A stretch of 51,483 nucleotides of DNA from a virus: positions 1-51,483 of the IMG/VR virus record IMGVR_UViG_3300033144_004572. The stretch is one strand, 5' to 3'. Of this stretch, positions 37,904 to 46,068 are shown one piece after another. The notes under the pieces are model-generated. The model ran no database searches. It saw only the letters and a list, made by a program, of their open reading frames with translations, and was not told the origin of the DNA. The position numbers and the translations under genes are program-made. Within the stretch, counting starts at the first letter, position 1. Each line of letters opens with the position of its first letter.

Positions 37904-39389
37904 AGTCTTTCTTGGACATTTCGTTTGCCCGAGAGATTTTAGAAAGCCGAATGCTGACTTTCATTATGAGCTCAATTCACTGCTGAACGCAGATCATGAG
38001 TTGATGGCGTTCATGTGGCATAGGGGCTCGGCTAAATCTACCTTCATCTGTCTAATAGATCCACTGCATCAGATAGGGTTCTGTCCCAAGGATGATGTAA
38101 GATTCCTCCCCATTATTTGTGAGACACAACCGCAGAGTCTTAATCACGTTGCTCGTATCAGTCATGAGGTGCAATACGGAGAGAGATTCAGGTGGCTCTT
38201 TGGCGATCTGTATACGGGACATCGTAAGTGGGGAGTCAAGGAGATAGTAACGAATAACAATGTTCGTGTGACTGGTCTTGGTACGGGCCAGAGAGTTCGC
38301 GGTGTAATCGAAGTGGGCGGTAGAAGGCCGACTAGAACCTATCTTGATGACTTTGAGTCGTATAGAAACGGTGGCAGTCCCGAGCAGCGTAGGGATAACT
38401 TCAAGTGGCTCTACGCTGATGTACTTCCTTTCAGGGACAAGGACATAGGCCAGATCTTCTTACTTCAAACACCTATCGCCCACGACTGTATAATCTTTAA
38501 GCTTATGCAAGATCCTCAGTGGGTCACTATGGAAGTGCCTCTCTATGAGGGTGAGTTTGGTGAAGGCAAGGTAAACTGGCCGGCGCAGTGGCCCTGGGAC
38601 GAGATTAAGAAAGAACGTGATAGGTACAAGAACCAGGGATTACTCCCTCTATTTGACCAGGAGTATATGCTGAAGCCCTATAAGGGTGAGGGAGTGGGTA
38701 TCGGCAGAGATGATATGAGGTTTTTTACAGGCGAGCTCAGGATAACAGAGATGGGGATAAAGTATCTCAGCGATCTCACAGAGGTGGATGATGAGGGTAC
38801 GGTGATCTTCTCGCATGGAGATACTGTGGTGACTACGTTCAGTTCTTGTGATCCTGCTATCGGTATTGCCCGGTCCCATGATCAGACGGCTATAGGGACC
38901 ATAGCTATGGATAACAAAGAGAATATGTATGTGATCTCAAGTGATACGTTTCGCTCAAGAAGTGCGTTTGATATAGGCAACAGGTTTGCCGAGCACGCTT
39001 GGGATAATAGAGCAGACGGAATAGGGATCGAGACAGTTGCTTTTCAGGTAGCTATTGGAGATGTAGCTGATAAGTGGTGTGAGGAACATGGGGTGAGCTT
39101 TGATATGGTAAGGGGATTTAATCCCAGGAGCTCAAAGGATGTAAGGCTTGATTGGTTGATAAATAAGTTTAAGGCGAGAAAGATGTTCATGCGTCCCGGT
39201 GCTTCGCATCTGATAAATGAGATCCTTGAGTATCCTGGTGGTGCTCACGACGATCAGATGGATATGCTCTATATGAATGCCAAGATAGCGTACCCGCCTT
39301 CTTATACTAAGCCGGAGGCTGCTATTGCAGGTGGGCAGAATGCTATACGAAGACTCTTAGAAAGTATTCCTTCACATAAGGTGATTTGA
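37818..39389 (+). CDS. Terminase large subunit (ATPase and nuclease)
   Basis: 523 residues. Walker A WHRGSAKST (67-75), Walker B TYLDDFE (174-180) and a coupling motif LQTPIAH. C-terminal RNase H-like nuclease: SSCDPAIG (about 347), IGIETVAFQ, and GGAHDDQMDML (about 475). It packages DNA into the prohead through the portal. ATG 37818 has GGGTGG upstream; ATG 37863 is an alternative that would shorten the overlap with the small subunit. Confidence 0.95.
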   Translation: MGRSIWEKRVARALTMSRDEIRGKAYLDRVFLGHFVCPRDFRKPNADFHYELNSLLNADHELMAFMWHRGSAKSTFICLIDPLHQIGFCPKDDVRFLPIICETQPQSLNHVARISHEVQYGERFRWLFGDLYTGHRKWGVKEIVTNNNVRVTGLGTGQRVRGVIEVGGRRPTRTYLDDFESYRNGGSPEQRRDNFKWLYADVLPFRDKDIGQIFLLQTPIAHDCIIFKLMQDPQWVTMEVPLYEGEFGEGKVNWPAQWPWDEIKKERDRYKNQGLLPLFDQEYMLKPYKGEGVGIGRDDMRFFTGELRITEMGIKYLSDLTEVDDEGTVIFSHGDTVVTTFSSCDPAIGIARSHDQTAIGTIAMDNKENMYVISSDTFRSRSAFDIGNRFAEHAWDNRADGIGIETVAFQVAIGDVADKWCEEHGVSFDMVRGFNPRSSKDVRLDWLINKFKARKMFMRPGASHLINEILEYPGGAHDDQMDMLYMNAKIAYPPSYTKPEAAIAGGQNAIRRLLESIPSHKVI

Positions 39390-41497
39390 TGTCTGAAGCA
39401 AGAGTACAAGATATAAAGGCGAGAAGAGTTCTGCTGAGGTATGAAGAAGCTGCCAGGAGGACTTCTGGGTGGAGGACGAAGGCTGTTGAGTATTATCGTG
39501 CCTACAACAGCGATCAGTGGACTCAGGAAGAGAAAGATTATCTCAAGGCTCACAAGCGGTTTCCTGTGACTATCAATATCACCGCCCCTGTCGTAGACGG
39601 CATGGTGTCTATGATGGCGGCAAACAGTCCTCGGTACAAGGCTATACCGTCGAACAGACCGGGGACCAGGATTGCTGCTATAGCAGATTTCATGCTGGAG
39701 TATAATTGCTATATATCGCATTTCCCTCATGAGTTTGTACAGGCTTGTCATGATTACGGGATCTGTGGGATAGGATGGATGCAGGCTGATGTAGACACGA
39801 CCAAGGATTATGGACTTGGAGAGGTAGTCAACCGCAGCCTGAGCTGGACTGATGTTTATTGGGACTGGCGAGCCAAGAGGCCGGGGCTAAGAGATAGTGG
39901 GTGGGTGATAGTCTATAACGAGCCCGCCGCAAAACAGCTTAAAGTCATGTTCCCTGATAAAAAAGCTATTATTGATCATGCCGTGAAGGTTGACTTTGGG
40001 AGCCTGTCTAATCAAAGGGTGCTGCTCACTTCAGCTACCAGTTCAAATCTTATTTATTTCCCAGGGGATATAACAGGAGCTTATTCAGATGATTTCTTTG
40101 ATGACGACGAGAAACTTCTGCCGGTCCTCGAGCATTACGAAATAGTCTATATGAAGATGTGGGTGCTTTTTGATCCTGTTAAGGGATATCCCGAATATTA
40201 TACGGAGGACGAATACAAAGAATTAGAGCCAGGATTGCCGATTGCTATAAAGGAACGTAAATTCTCAGTTACCGTTCCGAGAGTACTCAAGACTGTTGTG
40301 CTGGGTGGGATGTGGACTCTTGAAGAGTATATAATGCCCATCTCAGAGCTGCCGGTAGTGCCTATAGTGAAACTCAGTAATGGTTCCTCGCTCCCGCAGG
40401 GTATTGTACAGAGGATCTTTGATATTCAGACAGAACAGAACAAGCGCAGAATGGCTATTGTTGAGAATGCAATGGCTACCTCTGCCGGCAGGCTGCTGGC
40501 TCCTAAAAATTCTATTGATAAAGAAGAGTGGGACGTTCTCTCTCGTATGCCAGGAGCTTTAATCGAGTACAAATCTGGTATGGCTATGGAGAAGGAGCCG
40601 TTTATCCAGTTGCAGGCACAGTCTCTTCCCAATCAGTTCTATCACCTTGAGCAGACTACGATATCACTGATGGAATATGTCTCAGGAATAGATTCTCTCT
40701 TTCTTGGTTCGACAAAGAACATGCCTGATACATATCGACAGAGCCTTATGATCGAGGATTACGGCACAAGAAAGATAAAAGCTATAGATATGACTGCTGT
40801 AGATAGTGCTCTTGAGGTCTTGGGACAGGTGACGTTGGAGCTGGATCAGTGGTGGTATGATTACGAGAAGCAGCTTTCTATTGTGGACGATGAGGGCATG
40901 TTGACTCAGGTAGTCATCAACAGGAAAGATATCGATCAAGAGACTGGTGCGGTAAGGGGATATCTCGATAGTATCAGAGATACAAAATTTCAGGTGAGGA
41001 TCATTACGGGATCAACCATGCCTACTAATAAGTACGCTATTCTGGAGCTCTATCTTAGCTTGTTTGATAGAGGCTTGATAGATGAGGAATCGGTACTCAG
41101 GCAGACAGATATAACAAACATCGAGGAAGTGTTGCAGAGAGTATCTAAGGTTCAGCAGCTTAGTGGAGTGGTAAATGAGCTTCAGGAGCAGAATAAGGAG
41201 GCTGAGGGACTTATCTTGAGACTGAAGAATCAGTTAGTTTCATCAGAGATAAAAGATGCGGCTAGGACGATGATGGAGGCAGAACAGTTGACATCTCTTA
41301 ATCGTCAGATGAAGGAGAAGTTGGCTGGCGCCGTAGCGGATCTCTCTGTAAGGAGTTTCCAGCAGAATGTCACCAGGACTGAGAAGTGGCTGGAAGAGAT
41401 GGCAAAGGTCCGTACAAGAAATTTGCTCGATAGAACTGAAGATCGTCTTCGGATGACAGAGCAGGTAGGTGGAAGCGGAACCGCCACATCCAAGTAG
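39389..41497 (+). CDS. Portal protein (P22-type)
   Basis: 702 residues. Starts TGATG on the terminase stop. N-terminal WRTKAVEYYRAYNSDQWTQEE and NITAPVVDGMVSMMAAN are typical of P22-like/podoviral portals; a long helical C-terminus (about 590-700) includes a coiled coil (LQEQNKEAEGLILRLKNQL), as in barrel-type portals. Forms the dodecameric DNA entry vertex. Confidence 0.92.
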   Translation: MSEARVQDIKARRVLLRYEEAARRTSGWRTKAVEYYRAYNSDQWTQEEKDYLKAHKRFPVTINITAPVVDGMVSMMAANSPRYKAIPSNRPGTRIAAIADFMLEYNCYISHFPHEFVQACHDYGICGIGWMQADVDTTKDYGLGEVVNRSLSWTDVYWDWRAKRPGLRDSGWVIVYNEPAAKQLKVMFPDKKAIIDHAVKVDFGSLSNQRVLLTSATSSNLIYFPGDITGAYSDDFFDDDEKLLPVLEHYEIVYMKMWVLFDPVKGYPEYYTEDEYKELEPGLPIAIKERKFSVTVPRVLKTVVLGGMWTLEEYIMPISELPVVPIVKLSNGSSLPQGIVQRIFDIQTEQNKRRMAIVENAMATSAGRLLAPKNSIDKEEWDVLSRMPGALIEYKSGMAMEKEPFIQLQAQSLPNQFYHLEQTTISLMEYVSGIDSLFLGSTKNMPDTYRQSLMIEDYGTRKIKAIDMTAVDSALEVLGQVTLELDQWWYDYEKQLSIVDDEGMLTQVVINRKDIDQETGAVRGYLDSIRDTKFQVRIITGSTMPTNKYAILELYLSLFDRGLIDEESVLRQTDITNIEEVLQRVSKVQQLSGVVNELQEQNKEAEGLILRLKNQLVSSEIKDAARTMMEAEQLTSLNRQMKEKLAGAVADLSVRSFQQNVTRTEKWLEEMAKVRTRNLLDRTEDRLRMTEQVGGSGTATSK

Positions 41498-41518
41498 GGT
41501 AGGGCGAAGGAGGATAAG

Positions 41519-42496
41519 ATGACTGATCAGATAAACAGCGATCAGCAGGTTACCGGAGTTGCAGCTATGAGGGCAGCCGAGGTAGCAGCGGCAGAAAAGG
41601 CTGGAGAAGGTGAGCTGAAGAGTGATCCCCCTGGTACGGGGACTGAAATACCAGGAAAGGATCTATCGCAGATGGGCAATCCGTTTGCAGGAAGGCTTAA
41701 TACCGGAACAGCTCTTGAGTCTAACGAGGAAGTCCTGACCCGCATGACAGGCGGCGCAGGATCTCCTGAAGTAGTCCCCCCACAGGATCAGGGTGCAGGG
41801 CAGGTCACAGCACCTCAGAAAGCAACAGGGCAGCAGTCAGAGCAGGATCGTCAGTCACAGGCAGAGAACGATCGTCTTACAGCCGAGAATGTACGGTTGC
41901 AGGAAGAGGCTAGTATCGGTCGTTATGTTATGGGTGATGATAGGTTGGCTCAGATGGCAGCTGACTCTATGCGAGGTGTGACCACTCAGCCGGGGATGGA
42001 TGGGTTGGGCTACGATGAGAGTCTTATTAAGAGTCTTGGCCTTCCTGAAGATTTTGTCTTTAATCCAGATGAGATGTATATCCCTGGTACTGCCTCGGAA
42101 AAGGTGTATCGGGCTACTATTGATCATGCAGTGGATACAAAAGTAGATGCTAAAGTAGCGTCTATGAGACAGCAGGAAGAGATGAGACATAAGGGACAGG
42201 TCGTTAGAGAAAGGTTCCTTGCGGCAGGGCATTCAGACGATGATCTGAAATCGCTCATGGAATGGACGGGAGATGGAGGAAACTTCACACTTGAGAAGTT
42301 GTGGAGCTATATGACGGGGCAGTTAGCACCATCTAGCGGAGCTGATGTATTGCGACCGCCACCGCCAAAACAGCATGTTTCATCTATCTCGGGTATCCCT
42401 GGAGCCGGCGCAGCCCCGGAGGTATCTGAAGAAGTCCAAGTAGCTGCAAGCATTCTCAGATTAGCTGAGAAGAGAAAGAATCCTTTCTTGGGTTAA
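41519..42496 (+). CDS. Scaffolding protein
   Basis: 325 residues between portal and capsid genes. Ala/Gln/Glu-rich, low-complexity N-terminal half, then a coiled-coil segment (SQAENDRLTAENVRLQEEA) and a basic C-terminus RLAEKRKNPF suited to capsid contact. Position and composition match phage scaffolds. Start after AAGGAGGATAAG. Confidence 0.85.
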   Translation: MTDQINSDQQVTGVAAMRAAEVAAAEKAGEGELKSDPPGTGTEIPGKDLSQMGNPFAGRLNTGTALESNEEVLTRMTGGAGSPEVVPPQDQGAGQVTAPQKATGQQSEQDRQSQAENDRLTAENVRLQEEASIGRYVMGDDRLAQMAADSMRGVTTQPGMDGLGYDESLIKSLGLPEDFVFNPDEMYIPGTASEKVYRATIDHAVDTKVDAKVASMRQQEEMRHKGQVVRERFLAAGHSDDDLKSLMEWTGDGGNFTLEKLWSYMTGQLAPSSGADVLRPPPPKQHVSSISGIPGAGAAPEVSEEVQVAASILRLAEKRKNPFLG

Positions 42497-42523
42497 GCGA
42501 CCTTGGGAGGATGTGAAGATATC

Positions 42524-44026
42524 GTGGCACTAAAGACTGATGTGTATCACGGTTCAGGCGTACCTATTACCAAGGAAGCGGTAGTAGATATGCGAGAGGT
42601 GATTTATCGCCTCGATCCAGCTCAGAATCCATTTTTGGTTCTGATGAATGGGCTTCCGCAGAGAGAATGTCATAACATCAAGTACGAGTGGATGGAGCGT
42701 GAGGCTTTTAGTCGCAGGTACTTTCCGGCTACGTTTCATCTGTTTGATGGCGGCACTGAACATGCTATGGCGATCTCTTTTGATGCTAAGTACTGGAACG
42801 CAATCGGGCTTTATATGCTGGCGGGCGCAGACCCGGCATTTGCTAATGAAGCCAGTTTGTCTTCAGTTGCTCCTGTCAGGATGACAATAAGTCCTACCGT
42901 AGCCGGTGGGACAAAGACAGGTGATATTTACGGATGGCTAAAGAGAAGTGCTTATGAGGCAAGACGTAATGGCAGCCTGACGATGACGACTGTCACTGAA
43001 GGCGTAGATACAAGTACGTACTACAATGCGATCCAGCTTACTAAGGATGGCACTACGGATACTACTCTTGAGGGTGAGACTAGCGAAGCTGATCTTATCA
43101 TTGATGCTGGTGTTGCATCCGGTAGTATGGCTGAGTCTGATTGGACAGATGGAGCTCAGTGCTATGTTACTGTGGAGAGTCATAACCAGCAGGTGAAGGG
43201 CTATTCTCAGGGTTCTGGTCTTGGGGTAGAGACTTACAAGATAAGTCAGCACCTTCACAACTATACTCAGATTGTCAAAACTCCGCTTTCGGTTACTGGT
43301 ACAATGAAGAGTATTCAGTATATCGGTGGACCGGAGCTCACCAAGAGGCGGTTTGAGAGTGGTCAGTCTCACGGTACTGATATCGAGTGTGCAATCATGT
43401 TCCAGGGTGGTGGAACTGAGGGTGTTGATGGAGATTGGGGAATACTCGATAATTCGTATCGTCCCAAGACCAGGCTCAAGGGGCTTGGAGTAGGAGTGAC
43501 TACGGCTGGTAAGGCAGGCTGGATCACTACCAATAATCCTGATCATGGTGGTCATAACGCAGCGTTGATGACGCTTACGACTGCAAGCTACACGGATTAT
43601 GTGGATATGATGGAGGCCGTTTATGATGACATGAAGGCGGGATCTCAGGATAAGGTCCTGTTCTGCGGAACTAGGATCTTTAAGGATCTTTCCTTGATGG
43701 CTCTTCCTGGTGCTTCACCTGCGATTACGCTGAACCTTGACTATACTAACGGTGCCAGTAAGATTGGAGTGAACATAAAGAGCTTGCTGACTCCGTTCGG
43801 CAATCTTTCTCTTGTTCACCATCCGATGTTTGCTGGTCAGATAATGAATTATGGGTTGATGCTCGATACCAAGAATATCGAGCTCAGGCCGTTGGTCAAC
43901 AGAAACACAAAACTGCATATTGATGTCAGCTCTGATGAGATCGATGGGCAGACGGATGAGTTCAGGACAGAGTTTGGCATCGAGGTCAGACACGAACATA
44001 CTCATGCGATTGTGAAGATAGGCTAA
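42524..44026 (+). CDS. Major capsid protein (HK97-fold type)
   Basis: About 500 residues, from GTG 42524 (MALKTDV after GAAGATATC). Fits SU10/podoviral capsid proteins: long N-terminal segment LDPAQNPFLVLMNGLPQ, body with FCGTRIF, and ending in VNRNTKLHIDVSSDEIDGQ then GIEVRHEHTHA, which is characteristic of this capsid type. It follows the scaffold and precedes a strong hairpin. Confidence 0.9.
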   Translation: MALKTDVYHGSGVPITKEAVVDMREVIYRLDPAQNPFLVLMNGLPQRECHNIKYEWMEREAFSRRYFPATFHLFDGGTEHAMAISFDAKYWNAIGLYMLAGADPAFANEASLSSVAPVRMTISPTVAGGTKTGDIYGWLKRSAYEARRNGSLTMTTVTEGVDTSTYYNAIQLTKDGTTDTTLEGETSEADLIIDAGVASGSMAESDWTDGAQCYVTVESHNQQVKGYSQGSGLGVETYKISQHLHNYTQIVKTPLSVTGTMKSIQYIGGPELTKRRFESGQSHGTDIECAIMFQGGGTEGVDGDWGILDNSYRPKTRLKGLGVGVTTAGKAGWITTNNPDHGGHNAALMTLTTASYTDYVDMMEAVYDDMKAGSQDKVLFCGTRIFKDLSLMALPGASPAITLNLDYTNGASKIGVNIKSLLTPFGNLSLVHHPMFAGQIMNYGLMLDTKNIELRPLVNRNTKLHIDVSSDEIDGQTDEFRTEFGIEVRHEHTHAIVKIG

Positions 44027-44060
44027 ATCATAGGTTGGAGCGACCTGTGGTTGTCCCGAG

Positions 44061-44089
44061 GGTGGGGCTGGAAAAGCTCTGGCCCCACC
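44061..44089 (+). terminator. Strong hairpin after the capsid gene
   Basis: GGTGGGGCTGGA-AAAGC-TCTGGCCCCACC, 12 bp with two wobbles. The downstream T-tract is short (TTAG), so it may be a partial terminator or a 3' mRNA stabiliser that raises capsid expression relative to downstream genes. Confidence 0.75.
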
Positions 44090-44109
44090 TTAGAAAAGAG
44101 GAATTAAAG

Positions 44110-44655
44110 ATGAACGGTAATGCGATGATAGATGCTTGCGGAGCTGCTATTGGCTTAAAGGCTGTAACAACGAATACCGTTCCGTCACGTATACAGATAC
44201 TAGCTCTTATGAATATAGCGATCTATGAAGTTGCGCTGGAAAATTTAAGGGGAGTTTATACTTTATATGAAGTTGAAGCTACGGTAACTAATGGTACTGC
44301 TCCGACTGATAGTTTTATCTTCCCGCCGCTTGCTGTACTTGGGACTGATAATCTTGTTAATGCTCTATATGTACCGCCAGAAGAATTTTGGGATTATTTG
44401 AATGAGGCTGGTGATGCAGCAAAGCCGGCTTATACAATAGGCGATAGCGGGAAGTTCTTTATTTCTGATGGTAGTGCAACCTTTTCTGTTATGTATGTTG
44501 AAACACCAGGACAGTATACGGATGCTGCTTCAGCACCAGACCCGAATATCCCTGCTCATTATGATGGGCATGTAATAAAGAAAGTCTTGAGGATGTTGCT
44601 TCTAGCTGAAGGTATGCCCGAGGGTCTTCAGGCTATTGAGAAAGATAGGAGATAG
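44110..44655 (+). CDS. Head completion/adaptor-like protein
   Basis: 181 residues from ATG 44110 after GAGGAATTAAAG; the longer frame starts within the hairpin region. Directly after the capsid gene. Beta-rich middle, helical ends; ends EGMPEGLQAIEKDRR. Role as head completion or decoration protein is from position only. Confidence 0.75.
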   Translation: MNGNAMIDACGAAIGLKAVTTNTVPSRIQILALMNIAIYEVALENLRGVYTLYEVEATVTNGTAPTDSFIFPPLAVLGTDNLVNALYVPPEEFWDYLNEAGDAAKPAYTIGDSGKFFISDGSATFSVMYVETPGQYTDAASAPDPNIPAHYDGHVIKKVLRMLLLAEGMPEGLQAIEKDRR

Positions 44656-44658
44656 GGT

Positions 44659-45396
44659 ATGGCTGGTATAGGTACTACTACTTTGGCTGAAGCTCGATCG
44701 CAGCTCAGGACATTGACACAAAAGTATACGATCAAGAAGGTGTCTGATGTAGATCTTCAGTGGATTCTTAATAGAACGAGTTATAGTGTCTTTGTTAAGT
44801 TGCCAAGAGATGTTAAGGAGATATGGTATGGTGCTAATGCTGAGCTGACAATAGCGCAGGATGCTGATACTGATTATTATGATGCTCCCATACCGTCTGA
44901 TTTTTGGGATATAGTTGGGGTTAAGCAATATTGGACTACAGCCGAAGGTGATTTGAGATCTAATTTTAGAAAGATTACGTTTGAATCTCTCGAGGAATAT
45001 CTTGGTAATGTTTTCAAGACCGGGAAAGAATATTGTATTCATGGGAAGAATATAATAACTACTCTTAGAAGTGTGGCTGCTGGTACTGTTGTGTGTTTCT
45101 ATATAAGACAGCTTGAAGAGATGACGGACGATGCTCATCTGGTAGATATTCCAGATATGTATCTTAGTATAGTGCTGTATTTCGCTGCTATCGATGTAGT
45201 GCTGGCATCTGAGATCGATGAGAAAGACAAGCAAGTGGCTATTCAGATGTTGATGTTAAAAGCAAAAGAAGCTTCAGAAGAAGCAGGGCTTAAGATGCAG
45301 AGTACGATTGAAGAGGAAGCCAGGACTGGTGCTATGGGGCATCCTCAGTTAATGTCGTTGCCGTCAGGCGGGGGACAGATAATAGATTATAGCTAG
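44659..45396 (+). CDS. Head-tail joining structural protein
   Basis: 245 residues. Begins MAGIGTTTLAEARSQLRTL and has LQWILNRTSYSVFVKLP and YDAPIPSDFWDIVGVKQYW; the 'd...P.df..i..v..' pattern is common in phage adaptor/tail tubular A-type proteins. Helical C-terminal part. Role by position and pattern. Confidence 0.75.
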   Translation: MAGIGTTTLAEARSQLRTLTQKYTIKKVSDVDLQWILNRTSYSVFVKLPRDVKEIWYGANAELTIAQDADTDYYDAPIPSDFWDIVGVKQYWTTAEGDLRSNFRKITFESLEEYLGNVFKTGKEYCIHGKNIITTLRSVAAGTVVCFYIRQLEEMTDDAHLVDIPDMYLSIVLYFAAIDVVLASEIDEKDKQVAIQMLMLKAKEASEEAGLKMQSTIEEEARTGAMGHPQLMSLPSGGGQIIDYS

Positions 45397-45405
45397 GAGA
45401 TGACA

Positions 45406-46068
45406 ATGGCTGTTATAAATTATCAGTTTTTCAGAGATTGGATATTTCATAATCTGAGTGAGATCGGTGATCTAGTCACAGAGATGGAGCTAGGTGCCGT
45501 CATAGCCGAACAGACACGCATCATTACTTCAGAGCTAGGGCTAAGTGACAACAGGATCACTTCACCTCAGACTATGACTTCAAATTTGAATTATCTTGTG
45601 CTCCCGACTGATTGCGCTGTTTTGCATAGCATATATTATGATGATGGAGTCGAGGAAAGATTTATTCCTATATTGCAGTATGGAGATGGAGAGAAGAGAA
45701 CGTATTATACTGATAATGGACTTGATTATATGTACGTTGTCGGGCGTACTTTATATCCAAGTTGGACGTTGACAGCTGATATCGATATAATCCTTCATTA
45801 TCAGAATTTTCTTACTGAGGCATATATAGCTGTTGATGGCACAGGCGGCGCCTTGGGTAGTGCTACAACGCATATCCCTGTCAATATGTCTCATGTGCTC
45901 CGTTATGCTGTCCTGGCAGATCTAATGCTGGTTCATTCACGAAAACAAGAGGCTATGGTTAAGGCTCAGCTTTATCAGAAGAAATTTGAGCAGCTGATAC
46001 GTAATGCCAGGAAGAATCTCCAGAATATCTCGCCTACAAGAGAGTATAGAAAGATCAGGAATTATTGA
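45406..46068 (+). CDS. Tail tubular A/head-tail adaptor-like protein
   Basis: 220 residues from ATG 45406 after AGGAG. Contains LNYLVLPTDCAVLHSIYYDDG and GRTLYPSWTLTADIDIILHYQ, the usual beta pattern of adaptor proteins, then a helical end LYQKKFEQLIRNARKN. Together with the preceding gene it probably forms the ring below the portal. Confidence 0.75.
   Translation: MAVINYQFFRDWIFHNLSEIGDLVTEMELGAVIAEQTRIITSELGLSDNRITSPQTMTSNLNYLVLPTDCAVLHSIYYDDGVEERFIPILQYGDGEKRTYYTDNGLDYMYVVGRTLYPSWTLTADIDIILHYQNFLTEAYIAVDGTGGALGSATTHIPVNMSHVLRYAVLADLMLVHSRKQEAMVKAQLYQKKFEQLIRNARKNLQNISPTREYRKIRNY

Noticed and set aside
42938-43555. 205-codon minus-strand frame opposite the capsid gene
   Set aside because: Shadow of the capsid coding frame; no start signal or recognisable motif.
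44602-45234. 210-codon minus-strand frame opposite the adaptor genes
   Set aside because: Antisense to two well-supported structural genes; composition of a shadow frame.
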